From: Campylobacter gracilis
GTDB taxonomy: Bacteria > Campylobacterota > Campylobacteria > Campylobacterales > Campylobacteraceae
DNA: 64,000 nucleotides
Reading direction: 5' to 3'
NCBI RefSeq assembly: GCF_018374135.1
Contig: NZ_JAHAFS010000014.1
Coordinates: 3,394 to 67,393, forward strand
The stretch's first letter is position 1, and each line of letters opens with the position of its first letter. Under the pieces are notes generated by a model, which did no database searches, was not told the origin of the DNA, and saw nothing but the letters and a program-made list of their open reading frames with translations. The translations under genes were made by a program, and so were the position numbers. Positions 50,269 through 59,284 of this stretch are shown piece after piece.

Positions 50269-51288
50269 ATGAAAAAATTTTTACTACTGCTTTTAGCGGG
50301 TGCTCTTTTTGCGAGCGCAGCAGAGCTTAGAACTATCAAGGATATGGACGGCACCGAGGTCAAAATCCCGACAAACGTAGAGCGCATCGCAGCACTTTGG
50401 CATGCGAACAATCAAATTTTACTGGCTCTGGGCGGAGCGGACAAGATCGTCGCTACCACCGATAATATCAGCAAAAACGCATGGTTTCTTAAAATTTATC
50501 CGCGCCTAGCGCAGATCCCCGTGCTGCTAAAAAATAACGACGTAAATTTAGAGGAGCTAATGAGCCATAACCCCGACGTAGTCATCGTCTCAACCGCACT
50601 GGCGGGCGAAAATTTAGCTAAGCAGGGCTTTACCGTTTTAAAAGCGAGCTTTAGCGATTACGAGCAGATGAGGCGCAGCATCAGGATGTGCGGCGATATG
50701 CTAGGCGGCGACGCGCCGCAAAGAGCGAAGGATCTGATCGCAAATTTAGATAAAAATATCGCTTTGGTTAGCGGCCGCACCGCAAATTTAAGCCCCGATA
50801 AGCGCCCGCGCGTCCTTCACATCGTAGGCGGAAGCGATCTTTTAAAGATCGACGGCAAGGGCACGCTGATCGACTCGTGGATAGAGCTGGCCGGCGGAAC
50901 GAATGCGATCACCGCCACCAAAGGCCCGATGAAGACTATAACCGCCGAGGAGATTATCGCTAGCAACCCGCAGATCATAATCGTGGGCGGCGATCACAAC
51001 GAAGATGCGGTAGAGAAGATCAAATCTAGCCCGGTTTACAGCGGCACGGATGCGGTCAAAAACGGACGCGTTTACGGCAATCCGCGCGGGGTTTTCAACT
51101 GGGATCGATACGGCGCGGATGCAGTGCTTCAAATTTTGTGGGCGGCGAAAACCATCCAGCCGGAGCTTTTTGCCGACATCGACATAAAGGCCGAAACGAA
51201 GGCGTTTTATAAAAAATTTATGAATTACGAGCTAAGCGATACGGAATTTGGCTATATTTTAAAAGGACTCAATCCAGAGGGTAAATAA
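50269..51288 (+). CDS. Periplasmic binding protein, FecB/BtuF type (metal-chelate uptake)
   Basis: A 339-aa protein with a signal peptide (about 18 residues, ending ASAA) and no lipobox. The class III binding-protein fold shows the start VKIPTNVERIAALWHANNQILLALG, VNLEELMSHNPDVVIV and the second lobe ITAEEIIASNPQIIIVGG. Members bind ferric siderophores, haem or cobalamin for an ABC importer. No permease or ATPase gene is adjacent, so it is an orphan or serves a system elsewhere. The RBS is AGGAGAAAAA. Confidence 0.85.
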   Translation: MKKFLLLLLAGALFASAAELRTIKDMDGTEVKIPTNVERIAALWHANNQILLALGGADKIVATTDNISKNAWFLKIYPRLAQIPVLLKNNDVNLEELMSHNPDVVIVSTALAGENLAKQGFTVLKASFSDYEQMRRSIRMCGDMLGGDAPQRAKDLIANLDKNIALVSGRTANLSPDKRPRVLHIVGGSDLLKIDGKGTLIDSWIELAGGTNAITATKGPMKTITAEEIIASNPQIIIVGGDHNEDAVEKIKSSPVYSGTDAVKNGRVYGNPRGVFNWDRYGADAVLQILWAAKTIQPELFADIDIKAETKAFYKKFMNYELSDTEFGYILKGLNPEGK

Positions 51289-51801
51289 GACGCAGCACCG
51301 AAGCAACGACGTCGGCGCCGCACCTAGTAGTCAGCATCCGCGCCGAACAGTTTCATCATGTAGTAGGCAGCGGATACATCGGCACAGAATGTTTCATCGT
51401 GCGGCGGCACATCGGTGCCGAGCAGACCGCCCGTCCTATCTCGACACCGAATAGACAAATCGTCTAGTCATACGGGCGGGCGTCGTCGTATCGTCAAAAC
51501 AAGCGCCGCTGTCTCGCATTTTGGCGCGTTGAAGTGCGGATGTCGCCCGCATAAAATACAGATCTCATCGTTGCTCGGCGAGTCGATACCTAAATGACGG
51601 CGTCGTTACCGAATTGTCCCAACCAAAGCGACATCTCTAACGCGCGGCGCGGCGGACAAACATAGCCGCAGCATGTCAAACGGGCAGTGCGAGGCGGAGT
51701 AAAATTTAAAACCCACGGCGAGCGAAAAAGGACAAAACAACGGCAAGCAAACAAGGGCAAAACAAAGCTGCAAGATAAAATTTAAAGCGAAAGGGGCGAT
51801 C
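51289..51801. other. GC-rich, RAATTY-free spacer
   Basis: The first ~410 bases contain no RAATTY word at all, in sharp contrast to every other spacer of this length here. They are rich in CGTCG, GGCGG and GCATCGG words. CCGCCCGT (51428-51435) and ACGGGCGG (51472-51479) form a wide-spaced inverted repeat. The 60-codon ORF at 51415-51597 lacks a ribosome site. It could be a foreign or decayed segment. Confidence 0.45.
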
Positions 51802-52365
51802 ATGGAAATTTCATTTTTTACAACGCTTGAGCCCTCTCTAACGGGCGCTTGGATACCCTCATTTGCGATGGTGCTGATACAGTTCGTGTATATGTTTATC
51901 TACAAAGAGGTCGGCAAGCGCGCTACCGATACCTCCTGGTACACGCTCGCGGACAAGCGAAATGCGATCATAAGCTCGCTGCTGCAAGTAGCGCTGCTTA
52001 TTTTGTCGGTGTTCGTGCCGCTTAAGACGGGCAGCGCGTGGTTTTGGATCGGAGCGGTGATCTATATAGCGGCTTTTGCGGGCTTCATCAAGGCGTTTTA
52101 CGACTATGCGGCAGCCCCTTCGGACAAGGCCGCACAAGGCGGCATATACCGCCTATCGCGCAATCCGATGTATTTCTTTTATTTCCTCGGCATGGCGGGC
52201 GTTTGCGTCGCTTCAGCGTCGCTGTGGCTACTTATAGCGATAGTGCCCTTTGCCATATACAACCATCTCGTGGTCCTGGGTGAAGAGCGCTATTGCGAGC
52301 AGGCCTACGGGCGGGAGTATTTGGAGTATAAACGCAAAACGCCGAGATATTTTTTGTTCTTTTAA
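51802..52365 (+). CDS. Isoprenylcysteine carboxyl methyltransferase (ICMT/PEMT)-like membrane protein
   Basis: A 187-aa protein with about four TM helices. The C-terminal catalytic signature is RNPMYFFYFLGMAG followed by the NHLVVLGEERYCEQAYGREYLEYKRKTPRYF segment; the RNP-Y and EE--L/Y patterns bind SAM. Bacterial members methylate phospholipids, isoprenoids or unknown lipids. No substrate can be inferred from the neighbours. The ATG at 51802 has GAAAGGGGCG upstream. Confidence 0.85.
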   Translation: MEISFFTTLEPSLTGAWIPSFAMVLIQFVYMFIYKEVGKRATDTSWYTLADKRNAIISSLLQVALLILSVFVPLKTGSAWFWIGAVIYIAAFAGFIKAFYDYAAAPSDKAAQGGIYRLSRNPMYFFYFLGMAGVCVASASLWLLIAIVPFAIYNHLVVLGEERYCEQAYGREYLEYKRKTPRYFLFF

Positions 52366-52705
52366 GAGAACGGCGCGCGATTGAGCTTTAAAGCGGGAGC
52401 GTAAATTTAGATAGCGATTTTAAAATTTTAACTAGACTTGCGGGCTAATTTTAAAATTTTGCCCGAAATTTTAAAGACTGCGAGATATAGGCTTAAATTT
52501 AGACTAAATTTAAGCCCGAAATTTCAAATTCATTCGCTATCTAGGCTAAATTTAAAATAGTCGGTATTTAAAAACGCCATTTTAAATTTACGCTTGCAGG
52601 CATTGCGGCGTCCGTCAAGCGCGTGAGACTCCATAAAACAGCAAAATCAATTACGACGGCAGCTATAAAGTAAAGCCTAATTCGCGCTTATAGGCGCATG
52701 TGCCG
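52366..52705. repeat. RAATTY-rich intergenic tract
   Basis: About 340 bases with AAATTT, AAATTC and TTTAAAATTTT words, including AGACTAAATTTAAGCCCGAAATTTC. No gene is seen. Confidence 0.5.
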
Positions 52706-54088
52706 CTAATTTCCGCTCGCATACGCAGATAGGGTACTCGGATCCTCAGGAGCGAACCGATCGTCCAAAATAAAGTCCTCCTCGCCCGAAAGCACGCTCA
52801 TCGAGCTGATACGCGATATCAGCAGGCGATCCTCAGCGATGTCCGCGCGATCCGAGCCGATAGTAAGCGACGTAATCGCCGTGCGTCCGATGACTGCGCG
52901 CCCGCCATCCATCGTACGAAGCCCCCAGATATCGTGCAGCACCGCAGGCTTTCCATCCACCTGCCCTACGTAGAGCATCACGTGGCCAGGCATATACAGC
53001 AGGGTTTTATACGCTACGCCGTTTTTGCCGATTAAGCTAAGCTTTTCATTCGCGCTCATCCCCGCTAGCGAAAAACGCTCGCCGCGAGCCGATTGCGCCT
53101 TAGAATTTCGCGGCAGCCACAGCCCGAAATTCGCCAAAAAATCTTTCGTCATAAGCGAGCAATCGCGAAGAAATTTATACCCGCCCCAGCCGTATTTCTG
53201 CCCGAGCAGGCTAGCGGCTACGATCTTTGAGTTTTGCTCATCAAGCGGCGCAGGCCAAAGTCTCGCATCCTCCGCGCTAATGAAATATCTCTTGCCGCCA
53301 AACTGAGTTAAAATTTCGCCGCCGAATACGCTCCGCAAGCCGAGCGTGCCGCCAAGATCGCGTTCGCCGCTAAAATCATACGGCAGGATCGTGCCGGTGC
53401 GCGCTCTAAAAAGCTCCGCGCCATTTTCGTCATAGACGGCGGCGCCGTCGCGCAGGATCGTTATAAATTTAGAATTTGCGTAAATATCTGCCTGCTGAGG
53501 ACTGATGCGCTTTATCGCATCGCTTCTGATCCAGCCCCACACGCCATCGTTGCGTACGAACGCCCACGCGCCGTCTCTGCTGTAATGCGACAGCAGCATC
53601 GGATAGCCCACGCTCACGGCGGAATTTGCGGCGTAATCAAACGGCTCGCCCTCCCCCGGCTCGCTCGGATCGCCGAAAATCGGCAAGTCGCTTGGGATAT
53701 TTCGCAGCAACGCGTTTTTTACCGTAATAGCTGGCGCGGAGATTAGCCCGAATGCCTCTTCGTTCGCATTTATGCGGATACTTTGGTAGATCGCGTCGTT
53801 ATATATCCTGCCTGCGGCGTCAAAGTGGCGCCCCTTGGCGTAATTAAGCCCCCAAAAAGTATCTATTCCCGCCTTCACGGGCGCATCGTCAAACCAAATT
53901 TTAAAATAGCGGCTCTTAAACGCTTTTCCGCTTATGTTTTGCACCGACGCAGGAGCGGGCAGCCGCTCGCTGTTTTGAGCGTATTCGAGATCCAAAACAG
54001 CGGGATTTTCCGGGATAAATTTATGGACGGTTTTACCGCAACCTGCAAGGATTAAAGCCGCGAAGATGAGAGATACTAATTGTTTCAA
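52706..54088 (-). CDS. SH3/NlpC-P60 lipoprotein, peptidoglycan hydrolase
   Basis: A 460-aa lipoprotein (lipobox LILAGC, Cys17). An N-terminal helical region of the NLPC_P60 N-domain type (about 55-115) is followed by two SH3-like beta domains (about 150-275; WAFVRNDGVWGWIRSD) and an NlpC/P60 domain with C310 in LRDCSLMTKDF, H369 in MPGHVMLYVG and a polar residue near H385. It should cleave the stem peptide between D-Glu and diaminopimelate in the periplasm. The start is ATG at 54088. The gene is divergent from the Pif1-like helicase, with only 56 bases between starts. Confidence 0.88.
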   Translation of the reverse strand: MKQLVSLIFAALILAGCGKTVHKFIPENPAVLDLEYAQNSERLPAPASVQNISGKAFKSRYFKIWFDDAPVKAGIDTFWGLNYAKGRHFDAAGRIYNDAIYQSIRINANEEAFGLISAPAITVKNALLRNIPSDLPIFGDPSEPGEGEPFDYAANSAVSVGYPMLLSHYSRDGAWAFVRNDGVWGWIRSDAIKRISPQQADIYANSKFITILRDGAAVYDENGAELFRARTGTILPYDFSGERDLGGTLGLRSVFGGEILTQFGGKRYFISAEDARLWPAPLDEQNSKIVAASLLGQKYGWGGYKFLRDCSLMTKDFLANFGLWLPRNSKAQSARGERFSLAGMSANEKLSLIGKNGVAYKTLLYMPGHVMLYVGQVDGKPAVLHDIWGLRTMDGGRAVIGRTAITSLTIGSDRADIAEDRLLISRISSMSVLSGEEDFILDDRFAPEDPSTLSAYASGN

Positions 54089-54115
54089 ACAAAATGCCTT
54101 TTAAAAAATTTTGGC

Positions 54116-54121
54116 TATAAT
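54116..54121 (+). promoter_or_regulatory. -10 box of the Pif1-like helicase gene
   Basis: TATAAT in AAATTTTGGCTATAATTTTG, 23 bases before the TTG start at 54145. Confidence 0.5.
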
Positions 54122-54144
54122 TTTGCCAAAAAATAGGAAAAAAC

Positions 54145-55482
54145 TTGATAAATTTCATAATCCAAAAGCTAAAAGATCGCAATATTTTCATCACGGGCGG
54201 CGCAGGCGTGGGCAAAAGCTACGTGATAAAAGAGCTCATCGAGGATTACCGCGCTCGCGGCAAACTCGTCATCGTGCTCGGCAGCACCGGCATCAGCGCC
54301 GTAGAGATCGGCGGCGTGACCGTGCATAGCTTCTTCCGCTTCGGCATTTGCAAAAACCACGAGGAGCTAAAGAGCTTCGATCGCAAACAAAGCGGCAAAC
54401 TAAGCGAGCTGCGAAAAATTTTAGCTCTCGCCGATCTCATCGTGATCGATGAAATTTCGATGATCGGCGCCGAGCTTTTCGAGATGATCTATCTTAGAAT
54501 TTCAAATTCTAAATTTAACGGACGGCTGCTCGTTACGGGCGATTTTTATCAGCTTCCGCCGGTGCGCAAAGAGGGCGAGAGCGCGCCGCGCGCGAGCCTA
54601 TTTAGCGACTCAGATTACGCCTTCGGCTCCTACGCGTGGAAGCAGTGCGAGTTTTTTTACGTCGAGATGATAGGCTCCAAGCGCACCGCGGATGCGGCGC
54701 TATACCGCCTGCTTTGCGAGCTGCGGCTCGGCACCCCAAGCGAGCAGACGGCGGAGCTGATGCGATCTTTGATCATCTATGCCGCGCGAGCTGAGCCGAA
54801 CGCTACGATAATCTCGGGCAGAAACGCCGAAGTAGATGCGATAAATAACGCCAGACTAGCCAAGCTTAATGCGCCGCAAAGCAGCTTCGAGGGCGTTTAT
54901 GAAGCGCTGCAAAGCGGAGTGAGCGAGCAGAAAATTCAAAAATGGATCGCCTCGCTAAATACGCCGCAAAGTCTGACGCTGAAAGAGGGCGCAAAGGTGC
55001 TGTTTACCGCAAACAAAAGCGGCGAGTTTTTCAACGGCGAGCAAGGCGTCGTCGAAAAGATCGAAAAAAGTTCCGGCGGCGAGATCGAAAGCGTGGTCGT
55101 AAAAAAACCCTCGGGCATGCTAAGCCGCGTGCAGCTGCAAACATACGAACTAAGCGAGATCGCCGCAAGCGGCACGGATGCCGAGCAGATCGTGCTGGCG
55201 CGGTATTATCAGTTCCCGCTCAAGCTCGCATACGCCATCACAATCCACAAATCCCAAGGCATGAGCATCCCGCAGCTCATCTGCGACATCGACAGGATCT
55301 TTGCCAAAGGGCAGCTCTACGTGGCGCTTTCGCGTGCGACGAGCCTTGCGGGGCTCGGGGTGATATATACGCGCGCGGAACCATTGCTGCGGTATTTGCA
55401 GCGCAGCGCAAGCGCGGATGAAGCTGTAGTGAAATTTTATCAAGAGAATGAATTTTATAAAATTTCGGATCAAAAAATTTAA
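54145..55482 (+). CDS. Pif1-like superfamily 1 DNA helicase
   Basis: A 445-aa protein. Walker A is GGAGVGKS (18-25), Walker B is VIDEISM (D102, E103), and motif III is GDFYQLPPV (132-140). Late motifs are YAITIHKSQGMS and VALSRATSL near the C-terminus. The order matches Pif1/RecD2-type 5'-3' helicases that resolve structured DNA such as G-quadruplexes or hairpins. The start is TTG at 54145, ten bases after AGGAAAA; no ATG lies nearby in frame. Campylobacters commonly carry a gene of this kind. Its stop is eight bases before the DUF3137 gene. Confidence 0.88.
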   Translation: MINFIIQKLKDRNIFITGGAGVGKSYVIKELIEDYRARGKLVIVLGSTGISAVEIGGVTVHSFFRFGICKNHEELKSFDRKQSGKLSELRKILALADLIVIDEISMIGAELFEMIYLRISNSKFNGRLLVTGDFYQLPPVRKEGESAPRASLFSDSDYAFGSYAWKQCEFFYVEMIGSKRTADAALYRLLCELRLGTPSEQTAELMRSLIIYAARAEPNATIISGRNAEVDAINNARLAKLNAPQSSFEGVYEALQSGVSEQKIQKWIASLNTPQSLTLKEGAKVLFTANKSGEFFNGEQGVVEKIEKSSGGEIESVVVKKPSGMLSRVQLQTYELSEIAASGTDAEQIVLARYYQFPLKLAYAITIHKSQGMSIPQLICDIDRIFAKGQLYVALSRATSLAGLGVIYTRAEPLLRYLQRSASADEAVVKFYQENEFYKISDQKI

Positions 55483-55490
55483 GGAAACGC

Positions 55491-56456
55491 ATGCAGCTAG
55501 AAAGAGCAATAGCGCTAAGTAGAGCCAAACAAAAAAAGTGTATTTGCAAGGTAGTGATGATCTATGCCAAGATAGCATTTTTGTATCTGTTCCCGTTTAT
55601 CGTGATGTTTGCGATCGATGCGGTATTTAAAACAGACGATGATACGGATTACAAGATGATCGAAGCTTATCTTATCTATGCGGTGCTTTTGATTATTTAT
55701 GTTGCTTGCATTTACGACGGCATTGCGGACGCCGCTTATGAATATAAACTATTTTACAAAAAAGTTTTGGTGCGCACGGCGATCTCACAGGCGTATCCGC
55801 AGTTTACTTATTCGCCAGGACGTGGCATAAGCGCGAAGGAATTCAGGCGAGCAGGAATCTTTGCAAACTCCGATTTTATCAGCGAAGATGAGATAAAAGG
55901 CGAATGGGATGGGGTAAAATTTAGCCTCAGCGAGGCGATTAGAATCAAAAAGAACTACGATCTGGGCATAGACAATACCTATGTGAAGCTAGCTTCGCTT
56001 GCAATGAGCTTATATGATGCGTATATGGATTTTAGCGGCAGCGTGCTGATATGCGAATTCGGCAAGAGATTTTACGCCAAAACCATCTTGGCGAGCCGCG
56101 AGCTAAATACAAAAATTTTAGGCGAGAAGGAGCTAATGGACAACGTCATTTTTAATAGCGAATTTCGCGTGTTTGCCGACGACAAGGTAGAAGCTCGCTA
56201 TCTATTGACGCCTGCGCTGATGGAGCGACTAAACGAGCTAAAGCGATACTACCATAAATTTAGCATAAGCGCGGCGTTTATGGATAATAAATTTTACCTA
56301 TTTCTAAACGGCGCGCCGAATCGCTTCGAAACAGAGCTATTTAGCATACCTCCGACAACCGGAACGGCGTATGCTCATCAATACGAACTGTCTGAAATTT
56401 TAGAATTAGTAAGCGAGCTGGGTCACATAACCGGGGAGCTAGAAAGCAAAATTTAA
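55491..56456 (+). CDS. DUF3137 membrane-anchored protein
   Basis: A 321-aa protein. A short basic N-terminus is followed by two TM helices (about 22-43 and 60-78). The large soluble domain has the DUF3137 pattern of strands YPQFTYSPGRGISAKEFRRAG, then SVLICEFGKRFYAKT and the end region FMDNKFYLFLNGA. The function is unknown; members often accompany signalling or cell-shape genes. It sits eight bases after the helicase gene and probably shares its transcript. Confidence 0.85.
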   Translation: MQLERAIALSRAKQKKCICKVVMIYAKIAFLYLFPFIVMFAIDAVFKTDDDTDYKMIEAYLIYAVLLIIYVACIYDGIADAAYEYKLFYKKVLVRTAISQAYPQFTYSPGRGISAKEFRRAGIFANSDFISEDEIKGEWDGVKFSLSEAIRIKKNYDLGIDNTYVKLASLAMSLYDAYMDFSGSVLICEFGKRFYAKTILASRELNTKILGEKELMDNVIFNSEFRVFADDKVEARYLLTPALMERLNELKRYYHKFSISAAFMDNKFYLFLNGAPNRFETELFSIPPTTGTAYAHQYELSEILELVSELGHITGELESKI

Positions 56457-56458
56457 TC

Positions 56459-56486
56459 AGCCCGTATCGTTTAAATTTAACGGGCT
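56459..56486. terminator. Bidirectional hairpin between convergent genes
   Basis: AGCCCGT (56459-56465) and ACGGGCT (56480-56486) form a seven-base stem whose loop contains TTTAAATTTA; AAATTT follows directly. It lies between the DUF3137 stop (56456) and the convergent aminotransferase stop (56503). Confidence 0.6.
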
Positions 56487-56502
56487 AAATTTGACCGCCC
56501 TA

Positions 56503-57381
56503 TTACAGGCCCGCTTCGGCCCTTAGCCGCGCAGCATACATCTCGCGCAGGTGCGGTACGTATTTGCCGACCGCACCGCCGCCGATCGCTCTGCCGTCTG
56601 CCTTTACGATCGGCAGCACCATCAGCGTCGCCGCGCTGATAAAGGCTTCATCGGCTTCATAAACCTCGCTCATTCCAAACGCTCGCTGTTCCACACGAAG
56701 CCCCGCCTGCTCGGCAAGACCTAAGATCACCTTGCGGCGGATACCGGGCAGTATGTCGTTTGAAAGCGGCCGCGTGATAAGGACGTCATCTTTGATGATA
56801 AACGCGCTGGAACTCGAACACTCAGTAACCAGCCCGTCCTCGATCAAAAAGCACTCATAAGCGCCAGCTTTGTGAGCCTCGTGCTTTAAGATACACTGCG
56901 CAAGAAGCGAAATCGATTTTATATCGCGCCTATGCCAGCGGATCTCGGGCAGGCTTACGATCTCGATCCCCTCTTTTGCGAGCGGATTATCAAAGATTTG
57001 CGTATGATAGACAAAAGCAAAGACACTAGGTTCTATGCCGCGGACATAGTCAAAATCGCGCATCGCAGCCCCTCTTGTGATCTGAGTGTAGAAAGCGCCC
57101 TCGCTCACGCCACCCTGCGCGATGAGCTCATATAAAATTTCCTCATATTTTTCGCGAGAATATGGAATTTTTAGCTCGATCTGCGCGGCGCTGCGCTCAA
57201 AGCGCTCCCAAAAATCCGCTCTATCACAAATTTTAGAATTTACCACGGGCGCTACTTCATAGATGCCGTCTCCAAGCACGAAACCGCGATCAAAAGGGCT
57301 TATCGCGGCCTCTTTGGCCTTGCAAAATTTGCCGTTAATATAAACTATCTCGTCGCCACTCATTCCGCTGATTTCAAACAT
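56503..57381 (-). CDS. dat: D-amino-acid aminotransferase (class IV PLP enzyme)
   Basis: A 292-aa fold-type-IV aminotransferase. The N-terminal VYINGKFCKAKEAAISPFDRGF leads to GDGIYEV, the PLP lysine is in RRDIKSISLL (K155), and ECSSSSAFII with NDILPGIRRKVI bind the cofactor. The GDGIYEV context and the DIKS-type lysine segment favour D-alanine/D-glutamate aminotransferase over branched-chain aminotransferase. Together with ddh it suggests extra routes to peptidoglycan D-amino acids. An RBS AAGGAGCG lies before the ATG at 57381. Confidence 0.85.
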   Translation of the reverse strand: MFEISGMSGDEIVYINGKFCKAKEAAISPFDRGFVLGDGIYEVAPVVNSKICDRADFWERFERSAAQIELKIPYSREKYEEILYELIAQGGVSEGAFYTQITRGAAMRDFDYVRGIEPSVFAFVYHTQIFDNPLAKEGIEIVSLPEIRWHRRDIKSISLLAQCILKHEAHKAGAYECFLIEDGLVTECSSSSAFIIKDDVLITRPLSNDILPGIRRKVILGLAEQAGLRVEQRAFGMSEVYEADEAFISAATLMVLPIVKADGRAIGGGAVGKYVPHLREMYAARLRAEAGL

Positions 57382-57434
57382 AATCGCTCCTTGAAATTTC
57401 GCACCATTTTATCTTATAACAATTTAATTTAAGA

Positions 57435-57440
57435 TATAAT
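57435..57440 (+). promoter_or_regulatory. -10 box of the 57465 gene
   Basis: TATAAT in AATTTAAGATATAATGCCGC, 24 bases before the ATG at 57465. Confidence 0.55.
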
Positions 57441-57464
57441 GCCGCAAAAATCGAAGGAAACCCG

Positions 57465-57968
57465 ATGGATAAATCAAATTTTAAAGATAGGCTTTTAGAT
57501 ATTATGTTTCATGTATCGCATAAACCCGTGCTTTTCCGCGATCTACTCGAAGCCAACGCCGAGTTTAACGACGGAATGCTCGTAGATCCTTCGAAGCTAA
57601 ATTTTAAATTTAACTACGGCAAATCCTACGTGATCTTTGCTTGCTTCGCATTTGTCTGCGTTATGTTTTTGATAACGCTGACGCACGCGATGTTTGAAAA
57701 GATCGACTTTCACTTCTCCATTTTATTTACGATCATAGCGACGTCGGCGGTTTTTATCGGCTTTGATTGCTTCAAAGCGTGGGCTAGAAAAAAGCTAACC
57801 CACGAGCTCATCAAACGCGCTTGGGCGAACCATTTCCTCTACTTCCCCTACGAAAAATACAGCCGCATAGTCGAAAATATCTACAACGAAGCGCTCAAAA
57901 ATGACGTGCCTAGACGCGAGCTAGAACAATACGTGCTAAGCAAAATCGTAGAAGTTGGCGAAAAATAG
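57465..57968 (+). CDS. Two-TM protein of unknown function
   Basis: A 167-aa protein with a cytosolic N-terminal stretch (about 1-48). Two TM helices (about 51-71 and 82-103) form a hairpin, followed by a charged helical C-terminus including HELIKRAWANHFLYFPYEKYSR. I do not recognise the family. It has a good start (ATCGAAGGAAACCC) and its own promoter. It is divergent from the D-amino-acid aminotransferase gene. Confidence 0.65.
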   Translation: MDKSNFKDRLLDIMFHVSHKPVLFRDLLEANAEFNDGMLVDPSKLNFKFNYGKSYVIFACFAFVCVMFLITLTHAMFEKIDFHFSILFTIIATSAVFIGFDCFKAWARKKLTHELIKRAWANHFLYFPYEKYSRIVENIYNEALKNDVPRRELEQYVLSKIVEVGEK

Positions 57969-58380
57969 TTTTAAAATACCGCAAAATTATATAACACAAA
58001 ACAGCATTTCAACCCAAGCAAATTTTAAAATTTTATTGCGAGATATGCGGCACGTAGGCAAGACGTAAAAATTCTAGCTCGAAAAGCAAGCGGGTATGAT
58101 GGATGAATTCCAAATTAAAATTCTATGCCGATACAGCAAAAACTGCACCGTAAATTACGATAGATAAATTTTAATCAAAGCTTATACTTTCCTGCGCCAC
58201 ATTTCGCTACGGCTAAATTTCACTTCATAAAATTTATCTATCGTTTCTTAAATTCTAATCTCATTCACTTGCTGCCGATTTAGCAATCTGTATTATGTAA
58301 TTGAAGTTATGTTTAACTATTTTAGGGTAAAATCACGCAATATCTAAGAGATAATATTAAATTTAAGAAAAGGATAGTTT
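57969..58380. other. Upstream region of the binding-protein cluster
   Basis: About 410 bases with several RAATTY words and no ORF. A promoter for the first binding protein is likely within 58280-58350 (T/A-rich), but no clear -10 box can be chosen. The RBS is AAAAGGATAGTTT. Confidence 0.4.
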
Positions 58381-59190
58381 ATGAAACTACTTTTTTGCAT
58401 TATTTTTGCACTTTGCAGCAGTGTTTTTGCGGGCAGTTTGGAGCAGATCAGATCTGCTGGAGTCGTTAAAATCGGTGTTCGTGATGGTAGGCCACCTTTT
58501 AGTGATGAAAAAAGTGGTAATTTCGAAGGCTTTGAAATCAACCTTGCAGATGCTATAGCTAAGAGCATATTCGGTGATAAGCGCGGTAGAGTCGAGTTCG
58601 TCCCTCTAAACGCCAGCGATAGGATCTCTGCATTACAAAACGATAAGGTAGATCTTGCAGTCGCTACCATCACGATAACGCAAGATAGAAAAAGGCAAAT
58701 CGACTTTTCTTATCCATATTTTTCGATGAGTTTGGGAGTTTTGACACGTAAAAGCGACGGCATCAAAAGTATAGACGATCTTTCAAACAAAAAGGTCCTA
58801 GTAGAGGGTAGCGGGACTACGGCAGAAAATTTTTTGTATAAAAATAAAATCCACAATCTAATCCATTGCTCCATTACTACCGAATGCTACGATATGCTTA
58901 AACAAGGCAAAGCCGATGCTTACGTTAATGATAATCTCATCGTGTTAGCTTATTCCATTATCGATGACAACTTAGAAGTAGCAATCCAAAATCTAGGTAA
59001 TCCGGAATTCTTAGGCATTGGGGTGCGCAAAGGCAATACCGAATTGCTTGATCTGATAAATAAAGAGCTTGTTACACTTAGCAAGCAGGGCTTTTTCGAA
59101 CGTTCTTACGATGAAACTTTCAAGCCATTTTATCAAGGCGCTGCAGATAAAAAATATTTCTTACTAGATGGGCTCTATGCTATATTTTAG
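58381..59190 (+). CDS. Amino-acid-type periplasmic binding protein, copy 1 of 3
   Basis: A 269-aa family 3 binding protein (SBP_bac_3), with a signal peptide of about 18 residues ending VFAG. Ligand-cleft segments are the FEGFEINLADAIA region and LTRKSD, whose arginine binds the alpha-carboxylate. A cysteine pair (HCSITTECY) probably forms a disulfide. The C-terminal KKYFLLDGLYAIF is unusual for the family and is shared by all three copies. No lipobox. It belongs to a tandem triplet without permease genes. Likely ligands are polar amino acids, by analogy with PEB1. Confidence 0.88.
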   Translation: MKLLFCIIFALCSSVFAGSLEQIRSAGVVKIGVRDGRPPFSDEKSGNFEGFEINLADAIAKSIFGDKRGRVEFVPLNASDRISALQNDKVDLAVATITITQDRKRQIDFSYPYFSMSLGVLTRKSDGIKSIDDLSNKKVLVEGSGTTAENFLYKNKIHNLIHCSITTECYDMLKQGKADAYVNDNLIVLAYSIIDDNLEVAIQNLGNPEFLGIGVRKGNTELLDLINKELVTLSKQGFFERSYDETFKPFYQGAADKKYFLLDGLYAIF

Positions 59191-59284
59191 GACGGAATTT
59201 AGCAGTGTTTTATCTAACGCCTTCGACTAAAATGTCATTTATTATAAGCGGATAATATGCGAAATCCAATTTTAAGGACATAAA

